A DNA stretch of 58,249 nt from Streptomyces altiplanensis (GTDB lineage: Bacteria; Actinomycetota; Actinomycetes; Streptomycetales; Streptomycetaceae), in assembly GCA_003719395.1 (NCBI GenBank), contig RHMC01000026.1:1-58249 (forward strand), given 5' to 3'. The first letter of the stretch is position 1, and each line of letters begins with the position of its first letter. Of this stretch, positions 30,668 to 39,661 are shown one piece after another. A program made the translations under genes and the position numbers. The notes beneath the pieces are model-generated. The model was not told the DNA's origin. It saw only the letters and a list, made by a program, of their open reading frames with translations, and did no database searches.

Positions 30668-31099
30668 CTATATGCGCAGGAGTTGCAGTTCACTCAACGA
30701 GGGCGGGTCCCGCCCGCCCGGCGTCGCCGCGGGGACGAGGGCGGGTACGTCCGCAGTCGGGCACGCAACGGCCCCGGCCAGGGCCGGGTCGGGCACTGCG
30801 GGCGCTCCGCTCGTACCACTGGCAGCGCACGTGTCGTCGGCGTGCTCGGCATGTCCACCGTTACTGCCGTCGTCATGGCCGGCGTGGACGCAGTCCTCGC
30901 ACTCGGCCGCGCCGGAGTGCGACGGGGCCGCAGCCATGACCGCGTGGCGGACCTCCGGCATGGCGGAGGACGGCGCCGGAGGGACAGCAGGACCCAAGCC
31001 GTGCATGGCCACCAAGCCGGCCAGCACGGCAAGCACCAGGAGCGCGTGCACCCGCAGCCCGCCACCGGGCCGGGCCTCGTGCCACGCCTGCCGTCTCAT
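30668..31099 (-). CDS. Membrane-anchored His/Cys-rich protein (DUF6153-like)
   Basis: 143 residues with one N-terminal membrane segment (ALLVLAVLAGLVAMHGLG) and an extracellular part with AAECEDCVHAGHDDGSNGGH, clustered Cys and His typical of the DUF6153 proteins that pair with DUF305 lipoproteins in Streptomyces. The C-terminus ends SLSELQLLRI. It sits upstream of the DUF305 gene and probably forms an operon with it. A copper-handling role is inferred from residue composition and pairing only. Confidence 0.75.
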   Translation of the reverse strand: MRRQAWHEARPGGGLRVHALLVLAVLAGLVAMHGLGPAVPPAPSSAMPEVRHAVMAAAPSHSGAAECEDCVHAGHDDGSNGGHAEHADDTCAASGTSGAPAVPDPALAGAVACPTADVPALVPAATPGGRDPPSLSELQLLRI

Positions 31100-31286
31100 A
31101 CCCGCATCCTAATCAGCGGCCCGGATCCCGCCGGCTCAGGCACCTTCACGCCACGCGGCAGGCCGTCCCCCGCCCCGGTCGGGCCATGGGTCCGAGCACG
31201 GCATCCCGCTCAGACGGCACCACCTGGATGATCAAAGCAGCGGTGGGGTTAGCATATGAGCGCCGCCTAGCTCGAAAGATAAACCT

Positions 31287-32741
31287 GTGACTGTCAATGA
31301 CGACTCGTTCACCAACTGGAAGAACCGCGAGGAGATCGCGGAGTCGATGATCCCCATCATCGGGAAGCTACACCGGGAGCGTGATGTCACGGTCCTGCTC
31401 CACAGCCGCTCCTTGGTGAACAAGTCAGTGGTCAGCATCCTCAAGACCCACCGTTTCGCCCGGCAGATCGCCGGCGGAGAGCTCTCGGTCACCGAGACGC
31501 TGCCGTTCCTGCAGGCTCTCACCACGCTCGATCTCGGCCCTTCCCAGATCGACATCGGCATGCTCGCCGCCACGTACAAGGCCGACGACCGCGGTCTCTC
31601 CGTCGAGGAGTTCACCGCCGAGGCCGTCGCCGGCGCCACGGGAGCCAACAAGATCGAGCGCAGCGAGGGGCGCGACGTCGTCCTCTACGGCTTCGGCCGC
31701 ATCGGCCGCCTCGTCGCCCGCCTGCTCATCGAGAAGGCCGCGGGGGGCAACGGCCTGCGGCTGCGCGCCATCGTCGTCCGCCCGGGCGGTGGCCGGGCCG
31801 CCGAGGATCTCGTCAAGCGCGCCTCGTTGCTGCGCCGTGACTCCATCCACGGCCAGTTCCAGGGCACGATCACCGTCGACGAGGCGAACAGCACGATCGT
31901 CGCCAACGGCAACGAGATCAAGGTGATCTACGCCGGCGACCCGTCGGAGGTCGACTACACGGCGTACGGCATCAAGGACGCCATCCTCATCGACAACACC
32001 GGCAAGTGGCGTGACCGCGAGGGCCTGTCGACCCACCTGCGTCCCGGCATCGACAAGGTCGTCCTGACCGCGCCGGGCAAGGGCGACGTCCCCAACATCG
32101 TGCACGGCGTCAACCACGACACGATCAAGCCGGACGACCAGATCCTGTCCTGCGCGTCCTGCACCACCAACGCGATCGTCCCGCCGCTGAAGGCGATGGC
32201 CGACGAGTACGGCGTCCTGCGCGGCCACGTGGAGACCGTCCACTCGTTCACCAACGACCAGAACCTGCTGGACAACTACCACAAGGCCGACCGCCGTGGC
32301 CGCTCGGCGCCACTCAACATGGTGATCACCGAGACCGGTGCCGCCTCCGCCGTCGCCAAGGCACTGCCCGAGCTCAAGGCGCCGATCACCGGCAGTTCGA
32401 TCCGTGTGCCGGTGCCGGACGTCTCGATCGCGATCCTCAGCCTGCGACTCGAGCGCGAGACCACTCGTGAGGAGGTCCTCGACTACCTCCGCAACGTGTC
32501 GCTGACCTCGCCGCTCAAGCGCCAGATCGACTTCACCACCGCTCCCGACGCGGTCTCGAGCGACTTCATCGGCTCGCGCCACGCCTCGATCGTCGACGCC
32601 GGCGCCACCAAGGTCGACGGCGACAACGCGATCCTCTACCTGTGGTACGACAACGAGTTCGGCTACTCCTGCCAGGTCATCCGCGTCGTCCAGCACGTGT
32701 CCGGCGTGGAGTACCCGACCTACCCGGCCCCGGCGGTCTGA
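31287..32741 (+). CDS. gap: Glyceraldehyde-3-phosphate dehydrogenase, long form
   Basis: An intact 484-residue protein, about 150 residues longer than classical GAPDH. The first 125 residues form a helical extension seen in the Gap2-like group of actinobacteria. The Rossmann domain begins DVVLYGFGRIGRLVARLL, and the catalytic Cys is in LSCASCTTNAIVPPLKA, followed by HSFTNDQNLLDNYHKADRRGRSA and the C-terminal WYDNEFGYSCQVIRVV. It oxidises glyceraldehyde-3-phosphate to 1,3-bisphosphoglycerate or works in reverse. GTG 31287 is preceded by an A-rich leader without a strong ribosome site. The coding sequence carries no indels. It is flanked by intergenic DNA on both sides and transcribed alone. 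Confidence 0.93.
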   Translation: MTVNDDSFTNWKNREEIAESMIPIIGKLHRERDVTVLLHSRSLVNKSVVSILKTHRFARQIAGGELSVTETLPFLQALTTLDLGPSQIDIGMLAATYKADDRGLSVEEFTAEAVAGATGANKIERSEGRDVVLYGFGRIGRLVARLLIEKAAGGNGLRLRAIVVRPGGGRAAEDLVKRASLLRRDSIHGQFQGTITVDEANSTIVANGNEIKVIYAGDPSEVDYTAYGIKDAILIDNTGKWRDREGLSTHLRPGIDKVVLTAPGKGDVPNIVHGVNHDTIKPDDQILSCASCTTNAIVPPLKAMADEYGVLRGHVETVHSFTNDQNLLDNYHKADRRGRSAPLNMVITETGAASAVAKALPELKAPITGSSIRVPVPDVSIAILSLRLERETTREEVLDYLRNVSLTSPLKRQIDFTTAPDAVSSDFIGSRHASIVDAGATKVDGDNAILYLWYDNEFGYSCQVIRVVQHVSGVEYPTYPAPAV

Positions 32742-33088
32742 TCTCGGCGTACTGCCCGGTCCGGTGCTCCCGGCCGACGGGTGGCGGTGGGCGGCAACAG
32801 GTCCCGATCGGCCTCCGGTTGCTCTCCCGCCGTCACCCGCCGTCCACCGCCCGCGCATGCGCACCCGTGCGCCGGAACGCCTGCCCTCATCGGGACAAGG
32901 GTCCTGAGCGCGGGACGGACAGGACTGACGCCACGCGGCGCTGAAGGCCGCCTTCCCGCTGAGGGCCGCTCGCTGCACGGCCTTCGGGGGTTCTCGCGCG
33001 GTTCCCGGAGGACGAGGCAGGGGGCCGGAGATCTCCGGTGCGCACTCCAGGAACGGCCCTCCGGGCGACCCGGCACTGGTGGTGGCGG
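32742..33088. other. Intergenic region without recognisable gene
   Basis: 347 bp between the GAPDH stop and the end of the next minus-strand gene. Both strands have frequent stops or implausible composition. No hairpin stronger than average was seen. Confidence 0.55.
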
Positions 33089-33475
33089 TCAGAGGGTGCG
33101 GCGTACGCCCGCCTGGCGTTCGAGGTCGCACAGCTGCACCGTCAGATTGCCCTCGACGGCGGTGTGCGCGGGCCCGCTGCGGCCGACCGGCAGGACTTCC
33201 CGGCCCCGTATGTCCTCCAGCATCAGCGCGAAGGCCGCGTACATCGCGACCGCGGGGAGGACGGTGAAGGCGGCGGCGCGCTGGACACCGTCCTCGAAGA
33301 GACCCAGCTGCAGGCAGCCGACGATCACGGAGGCGATGGCCACGGCGTAGAAGCCGAGCGGTATCGGTGAGGCGATCGGGCGCAGATTGATACGGGTCGT
33401 CCGCCGCAGGCCGGGTTCGTGGTGCCTGCCGGTGGGAGCGGCCGGTTCACCGACCGCACTGTCGGGGGTGGTCAT
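33089..33475 (-). CDS. GPR1/FUN34/YaaH-like membrane protein, apparently missing its middle
   Basis: 128 residues. RINLRPIASPIPLGFYAVAIASVIVGCLQLGL resembles the NPxG-bearing first helix of acetate/succinate transporter-like proteins. After one more strand the sequence runs directly into a C-terminal cytoplasmic tail (MYAAFALMLEDIRGREVLP, TVQLCDLERQAGVRRTL) of the kind that closes the longer, roughly 210-residue actinobacterial members. Only two hydrophobic segments remain rather than six, so a transport channel cannot form. ATG 33475 is the likely start. Either an internal deletion or a family variant; I favour deletion, with moderate confidence. Confidence 0.5.
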   Translation of the reverse strand: MTTPDSAVGEPAAPTGRHHEPGLRRTTRINLRPIASPIPLGFYAVAIASVIVGCLQLGLFEDGVQRAAAFTVLPAVAMYAAFALMLEDIRGREVLPVGRSGPAHTAVEGNLTVQLCDLERQAGVRRTL

Positions 33476-33507
33476 GGCGGAGCCTGACTGCTCGGAGGGG
33501 TCGGGGC

Positions 33508-33551
33508 GGGGAGGTACGCGCACTGTTCGCGCTGTTCGCGCGTACCTCCCC
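33508..33551. terminator. 14-bp inverted repeat between minus-strand genes
   Basis: GGGGAGGTACGCGC at 33508-33521 pairs perfectly with 33538-33551. The 16-nt loop with adjoining bases holds a direct repeat (CTGTTCGCG twice). It lies between the end of the esterase remnant and the start of the YaaH-like gene, so it may terminate transcription or act as an operator. Confidence 0.6.
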
Positions 33552-33586
33552 ACGGTCGGCCGGTGGTTCAGCTCTTGTCCGGTGCC

Positions 33587-34230
33587 TCAGTTCTTCGCGA
33601 GCGCCCGGCGAAGCGTCTCGACCGCGAGGCCGATGGCCGACCGGGCGGCGTGGGTGCCGCGCAGGGCGTCGAGCATGACGAAGTCGTGGATGATGCCCCG
33701 GTAGCGCACCGCGGTCACCGGCACACCGGCGGCCCGCAGCTTGTTGGCGTACGCCTCGCCCTCGTCACGCAGCACATCCGCCTCGGCGGTGATCACCAGC
33801 GCCGGCCGGCAGACCGGTGAGCTGCTCGACGGTGGCACGCAGCGGGGAAGCGGTGATCTGCGTCCGCCCGGCCGGTCGGGCACGCAGCTCTGCCAGAAGC
33901 TGCGCATGGCGGCGCTGCCGAGGAAGAAGCCCCGGGCGAATCCGCGGTGTGAAGCAGTGTCCATGCCGGCGTCCGGGACCGGGCAGACCAGCACCTGGTG
34001 GAGGATTCCGACGCCTCCGCGCTCCTTGGCGAGCGGCGGCGGCGCGGCGGCGAGGGCCGGCCCCCGCGGACGCGCCGGCCACGGCGGTCCGGCAGCCGTC
34101 CAGCTGCCGGCCGGCACCGTTGTCCGCGATCCGGCGGGCGACGGTGTGGCGCTGCTCGACGGCGGACCGGGTAGCGCGCGGCGGGTGGCCGGTCGTACTC
34201 GGGGATGGCGCCCGCCGCGTCCGCGACGGG
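33587..34230 (-). pseudogene. Hormone-sensitive-lipase-type esterase, N-terminus missing
   Basis: An alpha/beta hydrolase of the HSL family in several frames. Visible parts, N to C: AIPEYDRPPAARYP, AVEQRHTVARRIADNGAG, TAVAGASAGAG (nucleophile elbow G-x-S-x-G), LAKERGGVGILHQVLV, PALVITAEADVLRDEGEAYA with the acidic residue, and RGIIHDFVMLDALRGTHAA with the catalytic His. The catalytic elements survive, but the first roughly 90 residues, including the HGGG oxyanion motif, are absent: at about 34230 the sequence turns into the C-terminus of an acyltransferase. At least three indels also occur. This looks like a true truncation plus sequence errors. Confidence 0.65.
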
Positions 34231-35430
34231 GGCTAACCGCGTTCGGTCCCGCCGGGTCCGGGCCGGGGCGCATGCCCAACAGGAAGCGCGTCACCCGTGT
34301 CCTGCGCACCGCGTACTCGTACACCACGAGGATCACCGCCAGTGAACCGGCCACGATCGCGGCGTACTTGACCGCGATCGGCGCGGGCCGTCCCACCACC
34401 GCGTACGCGAAGGCGACCACGACCGGCTGGTGCAACACGTACAGCGGCAGCGCGGCGAGTGTGAGGTATCCCCACACCTTTCCGCCCCGGCGCGAGGGCC
34501 GGCCCCGTTCACGGGGTCTGTCCAGCAGCCCCAGGATCGCCACCACCCAGCACCATCCCGCCGCCCCGAACAGCGCCCGGGTGACCAGCGCGAACGGACT
34601 CCACGCAGTGAACGGGTCGTCCCCCGCCACGAACCCGGGTGCGGTCGCGGCGAACAGGGCGAGCCCGAGCAGGCCGGCCGGTACGGCGAGGCGGCGCAGG
34701 GCGGCGCGGATCCGGGCGCGTCGGCCAGCGCGTAGCCGCAGAGGAAGAACAGCAGGTAGGCCCAGCGGTTCCAGCCCGCGTAGTCCTCCTCCATGCCCAG
34801 CAGCGCGTTGATCAGGGCCAGTGGCAGCGCGGGCAGCAGGAGCAGACCGGGCCGGCGTGCCGTCGCCGCCGCCGCGCGCTCGCCGCCGGCCGCGACCACT
34901 CCCGCGACCGGCACGAGGAGCAGGCAGAAGGCGAGGAGGAGTACGACGAACCACAGGTGGCCGGTCTCGAAGTAGCGACCGTCGACGACGAAGGGGAAGT
35001 CACCGGGATCCGGGCGGACGGTGAGGAAGCGGGGCCAGAAACGCCAGTACGACTCGTGGTAGCCGGGGTCCGCGGCCCGCAGCCGCAGCCACTGCGGGAG
35101 GGGGTTGAGGGCGAACGACGCGAAGAGCAGCGGGACGCCCAGGCGCAGCAGGCGTTCGCGGGCGAACCCGCCGGGGCCGCGGCGGCGGATCGAGTGCCGG
35201 CTGCCGAGACCGGCGACGAGGAACAGCATGGGCATCGCCCACACCACGCCGAGCCCCGCCAGCACGGTGACGGCGTCGGTCGTCTCCGCGTTCTTGACGT
35301 AGAAGTCGTCGTCCGGCGCGAAGACGAGGGCGGCGTGGAAGAAGACCAGGCCGAGCACGATCAGGGCGCGCAGCACGTCCAGTTCACGGCGCCGGGGGGC
35401 GGGCGCCGGCGGCTCGGCCTCCGTGTGCAT
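34231..35430 (-). CDS. Acyltransferase 3 family membrane protein (frameshift)
   Basis: About 400 residues with ten predicted membrane helices. RELDVLRALIVLGLVFFHAALVF near the start holds the Arg-x10-His signature used for acyl transfer. Further segments are GHLWFVVLLLAFCLLLVPVA, WNRWAYLLFFLCGYALAD and, after a frame change near 34710, PLYVLHQPVVVAFAYAVVG. Such enzymes acetylate or succinylate polysaccharides or antibiotics at the membrane. ATG 35430 lies after GAGGCGGGAA. The C-terminal frame has no stop and runs in frame into the esterase remnant, so the natural 3' end seems lost at the junction near 34230. Confidence 0.78.
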
Positions 35431-35778
35431 TTCCCGCCTCCCTGCCTCCGGCCCAGTATGGGAGAGGGCGTGCACGGAGGACAGCGTTCCTCCGGGAGCG
35501 GCCCGGCCCCCGCACGCGCTCCGCGGCTCTCCCGCCGGCCGTCTCGCGGGTCCGGTCCGCGCAGGCGGGCACACTGCCGCGGGGACCCCGGCCCCTCCCC
35601 CTCCGCGCGGATCTCTCGGTGACCGGGCGGTCCGGGCCGATCGGTGCGACGTCACTCCGGCCGGGTCCCTCGCCCTCGCGCTGTACGCAGCCCCGTCCGG
35701 GCCTCGGGGTGCGGGGAGCGCGCAGGACCCGGCCGGTCCCGCCGAGTGTGCGGCGGGGGCCGGTCGGAGCGGCCCGTC

Positions 35779-37300
35779 TCAGGCCGTCAGGTGTGCCAGC
35801 ACCGAGCGCATCGCGCGGTGCACGGCCTCGCGCGACTCGTCGGTCGGGTCCAGCACCTCGAAGTTGTGGTGGCCGTTCGGCACGTCGATCACCTCCACGT
35901 CGGCTCCGCAGTCCTCGGCCGCGGCCAGGAACTCCGCGACGGTGGCGGCGATCTCGGGCATCTCGAGCCCTGCCCGGGTGAGCACGAGGGGCAGGCCGCC
36001 CGCGTCCGCCACCGCGTCCGCCGGGCGGAACCGTCCCTCGGGCAGCCCCCAGTTCGGCAGCGGCGCCATGATCGGGTAGCTGGCCGCCAGGCAGCGCAGC
36101 CACGCCGGGGGCGCCTCCAGCCAGTCCGCCGCCATCGGGCCGCCGCCCGAGAAGAACCACAGTGCCACCCCGGTCCGGGTCGACCCGCGGGTCGCCCGGG
36201 CCGCAGCTCCACCTCGCGGTCGTGTCCGCGGCACTGCGCTCGTAGTCGGTGACGTCGTGGAGGCGGTGGTCGAAGGTCACGCCCACCACGCCCTGTCCGG
36301 CCGCGTACCGGGCGTACCCCGTCAGGGTCGGCCACTCCCGCGGGGTCGGGCGCGCCTCGGCGGGCACCGGGCCGCCGTGCACGAAGACCACCGCCGGCCG
36401 CGGGCCCTCGGCCGCGGGCAGGTACAGGTCGACGTTCCCGGTCCGCTCGCGGGCGGGTTCGGGCAGGTCCAGCAGGAACGGCCGCAGGTGCGGCGGCGGT
36501 TCGGTGGTCCCGGCCGGCTTCAGCCGGTGGCCCTCCCCTGCCGCGGCGCGCAGCAGGACCTCCGCCAGCTCTTCGGGACAGGACAGCATCGGCCAGTGCC
36601 CGGTGGGGAGTTCGAAGAACGTCACGCGGGGATCGGTCAGGGCCTCGAAGGCGGGGTCGCCGAAGCTCACCCGTATCTGGAGCATCTCGATGCCCGCGCC
36701 GTTACCGGTGCACAGCACTCCGGTGACGGGCACCGCGGCCACCGCGCCGGTCAGCCGGAGCGGCTGGAGCAGAGTGCCCAGCGGCTGCGGTGCGGCGCGG
36801 GCGGTGAGCCGGTCCAGCGCCTCCTCGGGGATGCCCGCGGTGCTGCCCCAGCGCTGCCACTCGTCACGGGCCGGGGGCGGCAGCTCGCCGGCCGCCCCGC
36901 CCCGTGCGGCGCGCTCGGCCAGTTGCTCGCGCAGGGTTTGGTCGGGCACCGCCGCCAGGGCCGGGACCCCGTCCTGCGGCATACCGGCGTCCAGGTAGAC
37001 GATCCGGGAGACGCGCTCCGCGCGCCGGTCGGCGGCTCCCAGCACCGGGTGGATGCCGTAGTCGTGGCCGACCAGCACGATCTCCCGTCCGGCCGCGGCG
37101 TCGACGGAGTCGATCGCCGCCAGCACGTCCACGATGTGTGTCTCCAGGTCCGTGCCGGGACGCGCGGGGCCGCTTCCCGCGCCGAGTCCGGTGAGGTCCG
37201 GGGTGTGCACCTCGGCGCCCGCCGCGGCCAGTCGCGCGGCCGCGTCCTCCCAGACGTGTGCGCCGGTGAACGTGCCCGACACCAGGATGAATGCGGTCAT
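35779..37300 (-). CDS. Two-domain alpha/beta hydrolase fusion (one frameshift)
   Basis: About 507 residues containing two alpha/beta-hydrolase units. The first (to about residue 240) starts MTAFILVSGTFTGAHVWEDA and has VLVGHDYGIHP, in which Asp replaces the usual nucleophilic Ser, as in dehalogenase- and epoxide-hydrolase-like enzymes, and the catalytic His in LPTGHWPML. The second begins NVDLYLPAAEGPRPAVVFVHGG and has VALWFFSGGGPM as nucleophile region and VPNGHHNFEV with a late His, like dienelactone hydrolases. The link between them (EGHRLKPAGTTEPPPHLRPF) is in one frame. A frame change falls near 36215 inside the second domain. It is divergent from a MerR regulator with a typical MerR promoter between them. 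Confidence 0.78.
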
Positions 37301-37359
37301 GACCCTCTCCTCAGTACGCCGTCCGCGGTCTGGCCCGATGGCCGTCCGCGCTCGCCGGT

Positions 37360-37390
37360 ACGGTAGGAACTCCCCCTGAGGGAGGTTCAA
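37360..37390 (-). promoter_or_regulatory. MerR-type promoter with 19-bp spacer
   Basis: Reading toward the hydrolase, -35 TTGAAC (37385-37390) and -10 TACCGT (37360-37365) are separated by 19 bp. The spacer contains the dyad CTCCC-N5-GGGAG (37370-37384). An over-long spacer with a central dyad is the hallmark of promoters activated by MerR proteins. The dyad's right arm also supplies the ribosome site of the regulator gene that starts at 37391. Confidence 0.8.
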
Positions 37391-38328
37391 GTGTTCACAT
37401 CGCGCGACGGCCTGTGCAGCATCGGAGAACTCGCCGAGCACGCGGGGGTCACCGTCAAGACCGTCCGGTTCTACTCCGACCGCGGTCTGCTGCCGGAGGC
37501 TTCCCGCAGCGCGGGGGGACACCGCCGCTACGGCCCGGAGGCACTCGACCGGCTGCGCCTGATCCGTTCGCTGCGCACCCTCGACCTGCCCGTTCCCGAG
37601 GTGCACCGGATCCTCGACGAGGAGGGCGCGGCGGGCCGGGTCCTGGAGGATGCCGTCGCCGGGCTGCTGCGTACGCTCGGCTCCCAGCTCAGGGCCCTGC
37701 GGTGGCGGGAGGCGGGGCTGCGGCTGGTGCAGGAGTGCCCGCCCGGGGAGCGGGCCGACCGGCTGCGGCTGCTCGGCGCCGTCACCACCCCGCCGAGCAC
37801 CGAGGCGCTGGCCCGGTTCTGGCGCGCCTGGCTGCCGCCGCGGATGCCGGCCCGGGCCACCGCCGCGTTCCTGGAGGTGGCAGTGGTGCAGCCGCCCGAC
37901 GACCCGTCCCCGGCGCAGGTGCTGGCCTTCGCCGGCTGTACGCGCTGGCGGCCCGCCCGTGCGGGAGCGTGGAGCGCTGCCAGCCGGAGGCGCACAAGAC
38001 CGCGGGCAGCCGCGGGTCGGCCGTGCTGTACGCGGGCCTGGACGAGGCGTACGAGCTCGCGGGCGGGCAGCTGCGGCGGAACCGGACCCCGGCCCCGGGC
38101 GAGGCGCTGGACTGCTTCGTCGCCGCGTACGCGAGTGTCTACGGCACCCGGGACACTCCGGAGTTCCGCCGCCTGCTGGCCGGGCAGCTCGCCTCCGACC
38201 CCCGGATCGACCGGTACTGGGAGCTGGTGGCCGAGGTCGCCACCCCGCCGGGCGGACGGCCGGAACCGACCCCCGGAGTCGCACACGACTGGCTGCTTGA
38301 GGCCCTGGACGCGCAGACGGCCGCGTAG
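37391..38328 (+). CDS. MerR-family regulator (one frameshift)
   Basis: About 312 residues. The N-terminal winged helix reads CSIGELAEHAGVTVKTVRFYSDRGLLPE and GGHRRYGPEALDRLRLIRSL, followed by the dimer coiled coil. The C-terminal part (after a frame change near 37935) is a helical domain, AVLYAGLDEAYELAGGQL and DTPEFRRLLAGQL, of the kind found in TipA-like or uncharacterised effector domains; I cannot name a ligand. GTG 37391 follows GGGAGG. The gene abuts a MerR-type promoter driving the divergent hydrolase fusion, so it probably activates that gene and limits itself. Confidence 0.85.
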
Positions 38329-38511
38329 CGGGCTCATCGAAGTCCGCATCGCCCGGAGAGGTTCTCTGCGCCTCGGACGAAGGGTCCTGGCAGGTCTCCC
38401 CCGCCAGGGCCGAACGGAGGCATGCCCGCCCCCCGGCGAGCGGGACCGGCATGGGCGGCTACATTCCTGAATTGTCCGAGTTTGACTGCCTCATGCACAT
38501 ATCGAGGTGCC

Positions 38512-38715
38512 ATGGGTGTACTGCGCGCTCATCCAGAGCTCGCCCTCTTCCTCTGCCTCGCAGTCGGGCACCTCGTCGGCAAACTGCGCATCGGCCCGAT
38601 CACGCTGGGCGGCATCGCCGGGACGCTGATCGTGGCGCTCCTGGTGGGCGCCTGGTCCGGGGTGAAGGTGGCCGACGACGTGAAGACGGTGTTCTTCGCG
38701 CTGTTCATCTTCTCC
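38512..38715 (+). pseudogene. AspT-type antiporter, N-terminal fragment
   Basis: ATG 38512, with GAGG upstream, opens a reading that matches the first helices of the aspartate:alanine exchanger family: LALFLCLAVGHLVGKLRIGPITLGGIAGTLIVALLVG and VKVADDVKTVFFALFIFS. After about 68 residues the similarity stops and the sequence becomes the end of a hydrolase fragment on the other strand. The family normally has about 550 residues, so only an eighth is left. Confidence 0.7.
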
Positions 38716-39060
38716 AGGCAGCGGCCGAAGCGGTCTCGGTGAACGCCGACACGGCGAGCGGACGCTGGGAAGCGGCCAGGATCGCGACGACGGGAGCGGA
38801 GACGTCGGCGGCGAAAACCGAGGCTCTCTTCCCTCTTCGAGGCTGTAGGCGGCCACGTGGACGAGCCCGACGACGTTGTCGGTGGTGCCGGCGACGGTGA
38901 CGAGGCCACCGCCGTAGGAGTGGCCGACGAGGACCACGGGGGCCGTCGATCCGGGCGGTCACGGAGGCCACGGAGGCGGCGTCGGAGGCGGGTCCGCGCA
39001 GCGGGTTGGACGGCGCGATGACCGGGATGCCGTCGCGCTGGAGCTCGTCTCGGTCGCCCG
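38716..39060 (-). pseudogene. Alpha/beta hydrolase fragment
   Basis: Minus-strand pieces in shifting frames read DELQRDGIPVIAPSNPLRG, then VVLVGHSYGGGLVTVAG with the G-x-S-x-G elbow, NVVGLVHVAAYSLEEG, and APVVAILAASQRPLAVSAFTE. These are consecutive blocks of EstC-like alpha/beta hydrolases. The N-terminal HG motif and everything after the cap region, including the catalytic His, are missing. It meets the AspT fragment tail to tail at about 38716, which marks a deletion or rearrangement scar. Confidence 0.6.
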
Positions 39061-39119
39061 GTGGCCGGTACGGGCGGGGTGCCCGTACCGGCCGGCGGCC
39101 GTCCTTGCGCAGGGAGTGA

Positions 39120-39459
39120 TCAGCCGAGCTCCGTGCGGAGCCACCGCAGCACGTCGGGGGTCACGGAGTCGGTGATGTCGCTGAACTCGTCGTGCTTCTG
39201 GAGGTACTTGGCCACGTAGGGGCAGACCGGCACTATGCGCTTCCCCGAGGCGCGGTACGTCGGTGAGCGCCTGCCGCACGAGGTGCGAGGCCAGGCCCTG
39301 GCCGGCGAAGGCGTCGTCGATTTCCGTGTGGTAGAAGACGCGCTGATCGCCGCGGTCGCGGTATGCGGTCAGGCCGGCGGCCGTACCGTCGAGCAGGATT
39401 TCGTAACGGTGTTCGGCATCGTTGCGCTCGACGGTCGGAGTGGCGGCTGGCTGGGTCAC
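39120..39459 (-). CDS. GNAT-like YjdJ-type N-acetyltransferase (one frameshift)
   Basis: About 113 residues. ILLDGTAAGLTAYRDRGDQRVFYHTEIDDAFAGQGLASHLV gives the strand-loop with Q-x-x-G-L/x used to bind acetyl-CoA, and VPVCPYVAKYLQKH follows in the next frame, the hallmark of this short GNAT subgroup. The join lies near 39255. GTG 39459 has GAAAGG eight bases upstream. These small proteins are thought to acetylate or bind small molecules; no substrate is known. The neighbour on the same strand upstream is the phosphopantetheinyl transferase. Confidence 0.82.
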
Positions 39460-39661
39460 GGGAGTGCCTTTCAACTGGGCTCCGGGTCACGGCAGGTTCT
39501 TGCACGGTCTGGTGGTGGCGTTCAGCGAAACAGGTGCGGGGAGGTATTCCCCGCCGTACCCGTCGACGGCGCCGAATCGGTCGAAGACGTTCCGTCAGTC
39601 GGCCCGCCCGGACGGTGTCCTTGTGTGCTGCCTCGCCTGACGGCCGTCGCGCCCTTGGTCG

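Noticed and set aside
31425..33131. 568-residue minus-strand reading opposite GAPDH
   Set aside because: Antisense shadow of an intact housekeeping gene.
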